A stretch of 9,750 nucleotides of DNA from an uncultured Rhodanobacteraceae bacterium (lineage in GTDB: Bacteria; Pseudomonadota; Gammaproteobacteria; Xanthomonadales; Rhodanobacteraceae), in contig CALFNI010000579.1 in NCBI GenBank assembly GCA_937902695.1, forward strand, positions 1-9,750. The letters are read 5' to 3'. The position numbers and the translations under genes are program-made. Below the pieces are notes generated by a model, which was not told the origin of the DNA, made no database searches, and was given only the letters and a program-made list of their open reading frames with translations. Positions 1-6,171 of the stretch are shown here, piece after piece (position 1 is the stretch's first letter; every line of letters starts with the position of its first letter).

Positions 1-203
1 CGCCGATCTACGGCATGCCGATCCTCGACGTCGCCAACGCCAAGCAGATCATCGTCATCAAGCGCGGCAAGGGCACCGGTTTCGCCGGCATCGAGAACGC
101 GCTCTTCTACGCCGACAACACGCGCATGCTGTACGCCGACGGCAAGGAAGCCGCGAACCGGCTGATCGCCGAGCTCAAGGCGATCGAAGGCGGCGGGCAC
201 TAG
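1..203 (+). CDS. pntB: NAD(P) transhydrogenase subunit beta, C-terminal end (partial)
   Basis: This is the tail of the beta subunit of the membrane-bound proton-translocating transhydrogenase, which passes hydride between NADH and NADP+ driven by the proton gradient. The frame is open from position 3 at the window edge and ends in TAG; 66 residues are visible. They match the end of domain III, the cytoplasmic NADP(H)-binding domain: PIYGMPILDV, an IVIKR strand, the GFAGIENALF segment (GYAGVxNPLF in E. coli PntB) and NTRMLYADGKEA (NTQMLFGDAK in E. coli), then a closing helix. The family match is from memory of PntB sequences, not a search. The upstream part and pntA lie outside the window. The stop is 18 bp before the next start, so the acyltransferase could be co-transcribed. 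Confidence 0.88.
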   Translation, partial: PIYGMPILDVANAKQIIVIKRGKGTGFAGIENALFYADNTRMLYADGKEAANRLIAELKAIEGGGH

Positions 204-221
204 CGGCCCGTCAGGAGCATC

Positions 222-1337
222 GTGCAATCGCGAGAAGACCGCCGCCTGCGCTACATCGATTCGCTGCGCGCGCTAGCGGCGCTGCTCGTGCTATGGGTGC
301 ATGTCTCGGAAAAGTTCACGAAGGTCGCGAGCGCCGGGAGCGGCTGGGTCCACGAGCTGACGGTGCCGATCAACGCAGGCCGGATCGGCGTCGTGATCTT
401 CTTCGCGATCAGCGGTTTCGTCGTGCCGTTCAGCATCAAGCTCGCGCACCGCTATCCCGTGCGCGAGTTCCTGCTGACGCGCTTCTTTCGCCTTTATCCC
501 GCGTATTGGCTGTCGATTCCGCTCGGCGTGCTGACGACGTATTGGATCTGGAACATCCCGATGGCGCCGAGCGCGATCCTCGTCAACCTGACGATGCTCG
601 AATACATCTTCGACGTGCCGCCCGCGATCGGCCTCTACTGGACGCTTGCGATCGAGTTCGTCTTCTATGTGATCTGCGCGCTCCTCGTCCTGACCGGCGA
701 TATCGTGCGCTACCGCCGCATCGGCGTGATCGCCGTGGCGCTGATCGCGCTTCACGTCATGATCATCATCGTTTCGCTCAGGCTGCATAACGGCGCCTGG
801 TACGGCGGTTCGTTCTGGCCGATGCACATCGGCATCATGCTCTGGGGCACGCTTTATCGCGCGGAAATGAGCGGTCTCGCGAGCGGGCGCTTCGAGCGCG
901 CATGCCTCTGGGGCACGGCGCTGTTCGTCGTCGCGCTGTATCCGTTCGTGCTGGGGCGCTTTTTCGGCGTGCCGTACCAGCACACCATCGGCTATTCGAT
1001 CGGCGTGCTGATCTTCATCGTCGGCACGCGCGTGCTCCGGTTCGGATGGCCGCCGCTGCCGTGGCTCGGGCTGATCAGTTATTCGATCTACCTGTTCCAT
1101 CCGGTCGTATTCAACGTGCTGCTCCGCGTCGTGCAGTCGTCGCCCAGCGATTCGTGGCTCAGGAATTGGCATCTCGGATGGTACGTGCTCGTCGTGCTGC
1201 TGCTGACGATTGCGTTCGCGGCGCTCGTTTATTACCTCGTCGAACGGCCGTCGATCAGGCTCGGCCGCCGGATCGCGAAGCGCTGGTTCGGCGATGCGGA
1301 TGCAGCGCCCGCGCAGGCCGTCGCCACGCCGGCCTGA
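222..1337 (+). CDS. Acyltransferase family 3 (OafA/YrhL-like) integral membrane protein
   Basis: This 371-residue inner-membrane acyltransferase of the acyltransferase-3 family probably transfers an acetyl or other acyl group to an envelope polysaccharide, lipid or secreted sugar. Visible family marks are the N-terminal RYIDSLRALAALLVLWVHV (residues 10-28, with the conserved R and H), FFAISGFVVPFS (60-71), RFFRLYPAYWLS (87-98), YWTLAIEFVFY (139-149), YSIYLFHP (287-294) and YYLVERPS (337-344). About ten hydrophobic helices span the chain. There is no SGNH hydrolase domain at the C-terminus, so it is the short form. The GTG start has AGGAG at 213-217, four bases upstream. It follows pntB by 18 bp and converges on a minus-strand gene, with 10 bp between their stops and no intrinsic terminator. 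The true substrate cannot be read from sequence. Confidence 0.92.
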   Translation: MQSREDRRLRYIDSLRALAALLVLWVHVSEKFTKVASAGSGWVHELTVPINAGRIGVVIFFAISGFVVPFSIKLAHRYPVREFLLTRFFRLYPAYWLSIPLGVLTTYWIWNIPMAPSAILVNLTMLEYIFDVPPAIGLYWTLAIEFVFYVICALLVLTGDIVRYRRIGVIAVALIALHVMIIIVSLRLHNGAWYGGSFWPMHIGIMLWGTLYRAEMSGLASGRFERACLWGTALFVVALYPFVLGRFFGVPYQHTIGYSIGVLIFIVGTRVLRFGWPPLPWLGLISYSIYLFHPVVFNVLLRVVQSSPSDSWLRNWHLGWYVLVVLLLTIAFAALVYYLVERPSIRLGRRIAKRWFGDADAAPAQAVATPA

Positions 1338-1347
1338 ATTGATGCGC

Positions 1348-1800
1348 TCAGCGCGTGCGCCTGCCGAGCGTCCAGAGCACGCCGGCCGCCGCGATGATCG
1401 CCGCGACGATGATCGTGGCGATGCCGGCGACATCGAGATTCGCCCGCGCGATGTCGATCGCCATGTGCGGATCCATCTGCGTCAGCGCCGCGCGGAGCGG
1501 CAACCCCAGCATCGAGGCGACCTGCGCCGCCGCCTGCAGGTACAGCGAATACGCCGAGGCCAGCGCAACGCACGCGATCGCGATCACGGCGCCGGACCAG
1601 CGCCCGACGAAGCCGTGCGCGCGCAACGCCCACGCGATCAGGGCCGCGATCGGCAGCGACAGCGCGATCAGGTCGTGGCGCGCGTAGAGCGCGATGAGGC
1701 ACCAGACCGCGCCGCCGGCGAGCGCGGTCATCAGCGCGGTCGCGACGCCGATGCCCCGCGAGCGCGAGCGCGGATCGGAAACTGTGCTCTGTGCGGCCAT
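1348..1800 (-). CDS. Small four-helix membrane protein of unknown function
   Basis: I do not recognise this 150-residue protein. It has a short basic N-terminus (RSRSR around residue 11) and then four hydrophobic segments at roughly 18-40, 44-60, 69-92 and 122-144. Between the third and fourth lies a moderately polar loop with PLRAALTQMDPHMAIDIARANL-like character (residues 101-122), the part most likely to be conserved. The C-terminus is short and basic (GRRTR), which suggests a cytoplasmic end. Codon use is GC-rich like its neighbours and argues for a real gene over the overlapping longer frame on the same strand. The ribosome binding site is weak (TGGA about ten bases upstream). It lies downstream of the GNAT gene on the same strand after an 80-bp gap that carries a possible promoter of its own. 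Confidence 0.7.
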   Translation of the reverse strand: MAAQSTVSDPRSRSRGIGVATALMTALAGGAVWCLIALYARHDLIALSLPIAALIAWALRAHGFVGRWSGAVIAIACVALASAYSLYLQAAAQVASMLGLPLRAALTQMDPHMAIDIARANLDVAGIATIIVAAIIAAAGVLWTLGRRTR

Positions 1801-1841
1801 CCGGCGGTCCAGGAATCGCCAATCGGATGGCGGGAGGCGCG

Positions 1842-1870
1842 ATCATAGCGGCGCGCCCCGCGCGTTGGAA
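1842..1870 (-). promoter_or_regulatory. Candidate promoter for the small membrane protein gene
   Basis: On the minus strand TATGAT (1842-1847, 5 of 6 to the sigma-70 -10 consensus) lies 17 bp from TTCCAA (1865-1870, only 3 of 6 to the -35). It sits in the 80-bp gap between the GNAT stop and the membrane protein start, giving a leader of roughly 35 nt. The -10 is convincing and the -35 is weak; the gene may also be reached by read-through from the PNPOx-GNAT operon. Confidence 0.4.
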
Positions 1871-1880
1871 TGCGCGCCCG

Positions 1881-2333
1881 TCAGAGCGGCTTTGCGAAGT
1901 GGAACGACGTGATGACCATGCCTTCGCGGAAGTAGAACTTGTGCGCCTGCTGGCGCTGCGTGCCGGAATCGAGGTTGAACTTCGCGCAGCCTGCGTCGCG
2001 CGCGAGACGCTGCATGTGCTCCATCAGTGCACGGCCGACGCCTTGCGAGCGCCGGGTCTCGTCGCTGACGAGATCGTCGACATACATCTGCACGCCGTCG
2101 ACGGTGTTCTCGTGGACGCGATGGACCGCGACGCCGATCACGCGCTCGTCGCGCACGGCGACGCACATGCGTCCGCCGTCGGCGAACACGCGATGCATCT
2201 TTTCGGCGTAGGCCTCGGGCAGGTGCGGCCGAAGCTGGCGGTGCACCGTCTCGGCCGCGGTGAGCCATGCGGGTTCGACGACATTGCCGCCCGCATCGTT
2301 GATGTCGATGATCCGGATTGCGCTGGTGGTCAT
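1881..2333 (-). CDS. GNAT family N-acetyltransferase
   Basis: This 150-residue single-domain GNAT acetyltransferase transfers acetyl from acetyl-CoA to an amine of unknown identity. The acetyl-CoA pyrophosphate-binding motif A is visible as DDLVSDETRRSQGVGRALMEHM-like sequence around residues 83-105, with the core R-R-S-Q-G-V-G-R-A (Q/RxxGxG/A). It is preceded by the strand VGVQMYVDD-type beta-4 and followed by motif B (GCAKFNLDSGTQRQQAHKFY, about 114-133) and a final FREGM strand. The ATG start overlaps the stop of the upstream PNPOx-like gene as ATGA, so the two are translationally coupled and probably act in one process, under the divergent MocR regulator. A B6 vitamer, an amino-sugar or a toxic amine are possible substrates; none is shown by the sequence. 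Confidence 0.9.
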   Translation of the reverse strand: MTTSAIRIIDINDAGGNVVEPAWLTAAETVHRQLRPHLPEAYAEKMHRVFADGGRMCVAVRDERVIGVAVHRVHENTVDGVQMYVDDLVSDETRRSQGVGRALMEHMQRLARDAGCAKFNLDSGTQRQQAHKFYFREGMVITSFHFAKPL

Positions 2334-3022
2334 GCGCGCGCTGCTCCCGCGATGAGTTGCTGAACCGACGGCGGCAGCACGGTGCCCTGGGGGACGCTTT
2401 CGTCGGGAATCGGCGCGCCGAACACGGGATGCTGCGGCACGATGCCGGCCCAGTGGGGCAGCGCGAGATCGGCCGCGTCGTCCTTGACGCCGCCCGAGCG
2501 GATCTTCGCGCTCGCGTCCTCGATCTCCAAGCGCAGCACGCTGGTCGCCGCGAGCTCACTGCGATCGGGCGCACGGGCCTCGGCCGCGCGGCCCGGAACG
2601 ATCGCGTCGACGAAGCGCGCGAGCGCAGCGATCTTCGCGTCGGGATCGGCGATGAGCGTCGCCCGCCCGAATGCGACGACCGAGCGGTAGTTGACGGAAT
2701 GATGGAAGTGCGAGCGCGCGAGCACGAGGCCGTCGACATGCGTCACGCTGAGGCACGCCGGAATGCCTGCGCCGAGCGCATCGACGAGGCGGCTCGCGAC
2801 CGAGCCGTGCAGCAGGATCGTCTCGCCGTCGCGCGCGTAGAGCATCGGGATCACGAACGGCTGGCCGTCGGTGCAGAAGCCGACGTGCGCGATCAGTCCG
2901 GCGTCGAGGATGGCGTATATGGCGTCGCGGTCGTAGCGCGCACGCGCCCGCGTACGCTCGACGCGATGGCGCGCGCCGCGCGGAGCGCGGCCTTCGGCGG
3001 CCGGATCGGGCGTTTGCGACAT
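2330..3022 (-). CDS. Pyridoxamine 5'-phosphate oxidase-like, flavin-nucleotide-binding protein
   Basis: This 230-residue protein belongs to the FMN-binding split-barrel group, of the PNPOx-like type often labelled flavin-nucleotide-binding protein. The barrel begins near residue 31 (DRDAIYAILDAG) and includes HVGFCTDGQPFVIPMLYARDG (46-66), LLHGSVASRLVDAL (70-83), SVTHVDGLVLARSHFHHSVNYRSVVAFGRA (92-121) and SGGVKDD near 177. The HFHHSVNYRSV block is the signature I rely on. The first 28 residues are basic and probably disordered. An open frame runs upstream to 3517, but ATG at 3022 is chosen because the barrel fold starts just after it and the longer form would run into the MocR gene on the other strand. 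It is distinct from biosynthetic PdxH; actual oxidase activity is not established. It forms an operon with the GNAT gene. Confidence 0.87.
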   Translation of the reverse strand: MSQTPDPAAEGRAPRGARHRVERTRARARYDRDAIYAILDAGLIAHVGFCTDGQPFVIPMLYARDGETILLHGSVASRLVDALGAGIPACLSVTHVDGLVLARSHFHHSVNYRSVVAFGRATLIADPDAKIAALARFVDAIVPGRAAEARAPDRSELAATSVLRLEIEDASAKIRSGGVKDDAADLALPHWAGIVPQHPVFGAPIPDESVPQGTVLPPSVQQLIAGAARA

Positions 3023-3114
3023 CGGCGCGGCTCCGCGAAAGGACCGCACAACTCTAGAGCCGATTATTGGTACCATGGAGCGCCACCATCTCCGGCAATG
3101 ATGGAGCCAATCAG
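3023..3114. promoter_or_regulatory. Divergent control region between the PNPOx-GNAT operon and the MocR gene
   Basis: The 92-bp gap holds the 8-bp palindromes CTCTAGAG (3052-3059) and TGGTACCA (3068-3075), and a direct repeat ATGGAGC at 3075-3081 and 3101-3107. The repeat copies are 26 bp apart, and an ACCATCTCC element (3085-3093) sits between them. The pattern falls at 13-bp steps. Direct repeats next to an autoregulated gene are typical of MocR operators. The second repeat also contains the GGAG (3103-3106) that serves as ribosome binding site for the MocR gene, so bound protein would mask its own translation start region in DNA. I find no strong -35/-10 pair on either strand. Confidence 0.55.
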
Positions 3115-4575
3115 ATGTACCTCGATCTCGATGGCGAAGGGCCGCGCTACGCGCAGCTGATCCGCTCGCTGAAAGGCGCGATCCTCGACGGCCGCTTCGC
3201 CGCCGGCGCACGGCTGCCGGCGAGCCGCTCGCTCGCGCGCGAGCTCGACATTTCGCGCAACACGGTGCTCGCCGCGTACGAGCAGCTGCAGGCCGAAGGC
3301 TTTCTCGTCGGCCGCGTCGGTTCCGGAAGCTACGTGGCGAGCGTCGGCAGCCCGCAGCCGCAGCGGCGCAGCGGTGCGACGCTGGTGGCGCCGCTCTCCG
3401 CGTTCGCGCGGCGCGTCGTCGCGAACTTCGACGGCCGCGCGATTCCGGGGCGCCAGCACCAGGGCCTGCGCTACAACCTGCAATATGGATTGCCGCTCGC
3501 CAATCCGATGCTCGCAAGCGTCTGGCGACGCGAGTTGAATCGCGCGGCCGAGCATGTCGAGTTCGACTATCCCGACGCGCAGGGCTTCCTCGCGCTGCGC
3601 GAGCAGATCTGCGATTACCTCGCCCGACGCCGCGGCGTGCCCGCGACGCCGGATGACGTGCTGATCGTCTCCGGGACGCAGCAGGCGTTCGCGCTCGCCG
3701 CGCGCGTATTGCTCGGGCCGACCGAAACGGTGGTGCTCGAAGATCCGCACTATCGCGGCGCGCGCCAGGTGTTCGTCGCGCACGGCGCGCACGTGCGCGG
3801 CTGCCGCGTCGATGCCGAAGGCCTGGTGCCGTCCGCGCTGCCCGAGGATGCGCGCCTCGCCGTCGTGACGCCGTCGCACCAGTTTCCGACCGGTGCGCTG
3901 TTGCCGCTCGGCCGCCGCGTCGAGCTGCTCGAATGGGCCGCGGCGCAGCGCGCGTGGCTGATCGAGGACGATTACGACGGCGAGTTCCGCTACGGCGGCC
4001 GGCCGCTCGCCGCGCTGAAATCGCTCGATCGCGACAGTCGCGTGATCTACATCGGCAGTTTTTCGAAAGCGCTGTTTCCGGCGCTCCGCCTCGGCTACAT
4101 GGTGCTGCCGCCGTCGCTGCGCGATGCGTTCGTCGCGGCGAAATGGCTCGAGGATCGCGGCTGCAACGCGCTCGAGCAGGCGGCGCTGGCGCGCTTCATG
4201 GCCGACGGCGGATTCGAGCGTCATCTGCGCCGCGCCGCGCAGACGCTCCGCGCGCGCCGCACGGCGATGCTGAGCGGGCTCGCCCGGCAGGGCGCCGGCA
4301 TCGTCGAGGTCGTCGATTCGAACGCCGGCATGCACCTGACCGCGTGGCTGAACGGCGTCACGCACGCCGATTGCGAGCGCCTGATCGAGCACGCGCGCAC
4401 GCGCGGCCTCGGCCTTTACGCGATCGCGCCGTATTGCCTCAAGGCGCCGCCGCGGCCGGGACTCGTGCTGGGCTACGCCAGCTTGCCGCCGCAGGACATC
4501 GAGGCGGCGATGCGACTTTTCGGGAAATGCATCGCCGAGGTGGGGCTCGCGGCGCGGCCCGGCGTCGCCGCGTGA
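3115..4575 (+). CDS. MocR-type PLP-dependent transcriptional regulator (GntR HTH plus aminotransferase domain)
   Basis: This 486-residue regulator joins an N-terminal GntR winged helix to a fold-type I aminotransferase-like domain, the MocR/PdxR architecture. The HTH spans about residues 10-75: GAILDGRFAAGARLPASRSLARELDISRNTV followed by the wing EGFLVGRVGSGSYV. The aminotransferase domain runs from about 115 to 475, with SGTQQAF (186-192), LEDPHYRGAR (208-217), TPSHQFPTGALLP (252-264), IEDDYDGEFRY (283-293), the PLP-lysine motif GSFSKAL (K318), and LRLGY (324-328). The set of PLP contacts looks intact, so PLP sensing is plausible. ATG 3115 is preferred over an upstream in-frame TTG at 3067 because GGAG lies eight bases before it and MocR proteins usually begin with this short lead. 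Divergence from a PNPOx-like gene suggests B6-linked control; it may be PdxR, but the exact paralogue is uncertain. Confidence 0.93.
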   Translation: MYLDLDGEGPRYAQLIRSLKGAILDGRFAAGARLPASRSLARELDISRNTVLAAYEQLQAEGFLVGRVGSGSYVASVGSPQPQRRSGATLVAPLSAFARRVVANFDGRAIPGRQHQGLRYNLQYGLPLANPMLASVWRRELNRAAEHVEFDYPDAQGFLALREQICDYLARRRGVPATPDDVLIVSGTQQAFALAARVLLGPTETVVLEDPHYRGARQVFVAHGAHVRGCRVDAEGLVPSALPEDARLAVVTPSHQFPTGALLPLGRRVELLEWAAAQRAWLIEDDYDGEFRYGGRPLAALKSLDRDSRVIYIGSFSKALFPALRLGYMVLPPSLRDAFVAAKWLEDRGCNALEQAALARFMADGGFERHLRRAAQTLRARRTAMLSGLARQGAGIVEVVDSNAGMHLTAWLNGVTHADCERLIEHARTRGLGLYAIAPYCLKAPPRPGLVLGYASLPPQDIEAAMRLFGKCIAEVGLAARPGVAA

Positions 4576-4610
4576 GCCGCGCCATTGAACGGCGCGCCTG
4601 CGCCCAGACA

Positions 4611-4638
4611 TCGGTAACCGACATCGCGCAGGCATAAT
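4611..4638 (+). promoter_or_regulatory. Candidate sufT promoter with overlapping palindrome
   Basis: CATAAT (4633-4638) matches the sigma-70 -10 box in 5 of 6 positions and lies 47 bp before the sufT ATG. No good -35 is present at 16-18 bp upstream. That spot is instead occupied by the perfect dyad TCGGTAACCGA (4611-4621), which could bind a regulator acting on a poor promoter. The upstream MocR gene is followed by a 6-bp hairpin (CGCGCC, 4578-4583, with GGCGCG, 4591-4596) without a T-tract, so read-through from that gene is also possible. Confidence 0.4.
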
Positions 4639-4685
4639 GCGCGCCCGCGACGCGGCCGCCACCACAGCAGTCTCCACGACACACG

Positions 4686-5240
4686 ATGGGCTATAGCCAG
4701 ACCTCCGAACCGATCCGATTCGAGCGCGATTGCGCCGCCGTCATGGTGCCCCAGGGCGAGACGGTGACGCTGCCCGCGGGTCAAGTCGGCTATGTCACGC
4801 AGGCGCTCGGCGGAAGCTTCACGGTGTACGTCGACGGCAACCTGTTCCGCATTCGCGGCGCCGACGCCGACGCGCTCGGCAAGGAGCCGCCGCCGGCGCT
4901 CGAACTGCCCGAAGGCGCCGGCGACGAAGACGTCGAGAAGCTCGTCTGGCAGCAGCTGCGCACGTGCTTCGATCCCGAGATTCCGATCAACATCGTCGAG
5001 CTTGGGCTGGTCTACAGCTGCGTCGTGGAACGGCTCGACGACGGCATGCGAAAGGTCAACGTCGAGATGACGCTGACCGCGCCAGGCTGCGGCATGGGCG
5101 ACATCCTCGTCGATGACGTGTCCACCAAGCTCGAGATGATCCCGACGGTCGTCGAGGCCGACGTCGATCTGGTGTTCGACCCGCCGTGGAATCAGGCGAT
5201 GATGTCCGACGCGGCGCGGCTCGAAACCGGCATGTTCTGA
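4686..5240 (+). CDS. sufT: Putative Fe-S cluster assembly protein SufT
   Basis: This 184-residue cytosolic protein is a SufT, the DUF59/MIP18-type auxiliary factor that helps mature [4Fe-4S] proteins when demand is high. The N-terminal extension typical of the long SufT group (residues 1-75) carries VPQGETVTLPAGQVGYVTQALGGSFTVYV. The MIP18 domain follows from about 82: WQQLRTCFDPEIPINIVELGLVY (88-110), MTLTAPGCGMGDIL (128-141, with conserved Cys135) and DLVFDPPWN (161-169). Length and motifs fit full-length SufT. There is no strong Shine-Dalgarno before the ATG. It stands apart from any suf or isc genes in this window. A possible promoter lies 47 bp upstream. The function is inferred from the family; the gene symbol is fairly secure. 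Confidence 0.92.
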   Translation: MGYSQTSEPIRFERDCAAVMVPQGETVTLPAGQVGYVTQALGGSFTVYVDGNLFRIRGADADALGKEPPPALELPEGAGDEDVEKLVWQQLRTCFDPEIPINIVELGLVYSCVVERLDDGMRKVNVEMTLTAPGCGMGDILVDDVSTKLEMIPTVVEADVDLVFDPPWNQAMMSDAARLETGMF

Positions 5241-5324
5241 GGCGGCGCGAAAACCGCGCGATCCCGAACCTCGTCACGGTGCTTGCGCCGCGTTTGGCAT
5301 TACGATGCATCCGCGGAGGACGCC

Positions 5325-5738
5325 ATGAAGAGCCAGCTGCACGCCATCGCGATGGTGCTGTTCGCGATCTGCTTTCTCTACGACATCGTGGTGTGGGGCG
5401 GCGTGACGTCGCTGCCGGGAGTGGGGCCGGGCATCGCCGATTCCGCGCGGCGCGAAGCGCCGCTCGCCACGACCTACATAGCGATCGGCACGCCGCTCGA
5501 CGAAGCGTTGCCCTCGCTCGGCGACTACGCCACCGCGCGTCTCACGGACGCCTTCGCCGAAGGGCTCGATCGCATCAAGGACGACCCGACCGCCGCGATG
5601 GATGTCATCTTCAGCTCGACCTGGAACGCGACGCATCGCCTGATCAAGGCGATGTACTGGAGCGCGCCGATCATGCTGTTTCTGACCGCGATCCTGTGGG
5701 TCAGGCGTCCGAAGTCGATACATGCGTTCCGTCGCTGA
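5325..5738 (+). CDS. Small two-helix membrane protein of unknown function
   Basis: I do not recognise this 137-residue protein. It has an N-terminal membrane helix (residues about 6-26, HAIAMVLFAICFLYDIVVW) and a second near the C-terminus (about 109-127, ending ILWVRRPK). Between them lies an 80-residue soluble section with PLATTYIAIGTPLDEALPSLGDYA and DRIKDDPTAAMDVIFSS. The topology suggests both ends in the cytoplasm and the middle in the periplasm. ATG 5325 is chosen because GGAGGA (5315-5320) sits four bases before it; an in-frame TTG at 5283 lacks a comparable site. It follows sufT by 84 bp on the same strand and may share its transcript. Regular GC3-rich codons and the good ribosome binding site make it a likely real gene. 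Confidence 0.75.
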   Translation: MKSQLHAIAMVLFAICFLYDIVVWGGVTSLPGVGPGIADSARREAPLATTYIAIGTPLDEALPSLGDYATARLTDAFAEGLDRIKDDPTAAMDVIFSSTWNATHRLIKAMYWSAPIMLFLTAILWVRRPKSIHAFRR

Positions 5739-5799
5739 ACGGACGTAGGGACGTCTAGATCTCTTTCCGTGTGGACGCCCATTCGGCGGCGTATTCTGC

Positions 5800-5838
5800 T
5801 GTCCGGACAAGTTTGCGGCGCGCAGATTTGTCCGGACA
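5800..5838. repeat. Twin TGTCCGGACA palindromes (candidate operator pair)
   Basis: Two identical perfect 10-bp palindromes, TGTCCGGACA, lie at 5800-5809 and 5829-5838, 29 bp apart centre to centre (close to three helical turns). One is flanked by CAAGTTTG and the other by CAGATTTG, so the pair also has a loose AnTTTG mirror between copies. Same-face spacing of two identical dyads is what a dimeric or tetrameric repressor or activator would bind. They sit about 60-100 bp upstream of the promoter of the structured RNA. No regulator gene is adjacent, and I cannot name the protein. Confidence 0.6.
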
Positions 5839-5850
5839 TGTGTATTGCGA

Positions 5851-5896
5851 CGCACAATAAATTAAACGTTTTCAATGACTTGCGTAAAGTTACAGC
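5851..5896. promoter_or_regulatory. AT-rich segment upstream of the structured RNA promoter
   Basis: In an otherwise very GC-rich window this stretch contains AATAAATTAAACGTTTTCAA and, at 5884-5893, the split dyad GTAA-AG-TTAC just before the -35 box. It resembles an UP-element or activator-binding upstream region. It carries no gene on either strand. Confidence 0.45.
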
Positions 5897-5926
5897 TTGA
5901 CGGTGGCAATCGCCGGCTGCTAGCTT
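5897..5926 (+). promoter_or_regulatory. Sigma-70-like promoter of the structured RNA
   Basis: TTGACG (5897-5902, 5 of 6 to the -35 consensus) is followed at 18 bp by TAGCTT (5921-5926, 3 of 6 to the -10). Transcription would begin near 5933, just before the first strong hairpin. The -35 is good and the -10 weak, consistent with a promoter that relies on the AT-rich upstream segment or on an activator. Confidence 0.5.
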
Positions 5927-6148
5927 GCGGCGCGATTCGAGGCTTCCGCCGCGCCAGGCGGTAGCGGAAGCCGAGCCGCGCCACCGGTGGCGCGGCCCGT
6001 CAGGGCCACCTGGGAACGATCCGAAAGGATCTGCCACGGACGGCACCGGCGGCGGCAGTCCCACCTGCCGTCGCCACCAGACCCTGGCGCTCCGTGACCC
6101 CTGCGGAGCGCCATTTCAGCCGCGCTTGCGCTCGCGGCACCGCGCCCC

Positions 6149-6167
6149 GGGTTGGGTGAGGGGAGGG
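6149..6167 (+). other. G-quadruplex motif just upstream of the terminator
   Basis: Four G-runs occur within 19 bases: GGG (6149-6151), GGG (6154-6156), GGGG (6160-6163) and GGG (6165-6167), with loops TT, TGA and A. This is the canonical G3+N1-7 pattern with short loops, on the transcribed (RNA-like) strand. The same G-runs could instead pair with CCCC of the terminator arm (6172-6175) or with the C-rich loops of the upstream hairpins, so it may act as a switch. Confidence 0.6.
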
Positions 6168-6171
6168 CGAG

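Noticed and set aside
291..1433. 380-codon minus-strand frame opposite the acyltransferase
   Set aside because: The product is almost entirely charged Arg/Asp/Glu/His runs, a composition shadow of the membrane protein on the other strand.
3023..3517. Longer N-terminus for the PNPOx-like protein (395 residues)
   Set aside because: The extra 165 residues are Arg/Ser/Ala-rich, antisense to the MocR HTH, and the split-barrel fold begins just after the ATG at 3022.
3064..4677. 537-codon open frame on the minus strand opposite the MocR gene
   Set aside because: Low-complexity Arg/Ala/Glu-rich product, fully antisense to a gene with clear motifs, and it would run through the divergent promoter.
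5525..6064. 179-codon minus-strand frame across the gap region
   Set aside because: No domain or hydrophobic pattern, no ribosome binding site seen, and it crosses both the twin palindromes and the hairpins.
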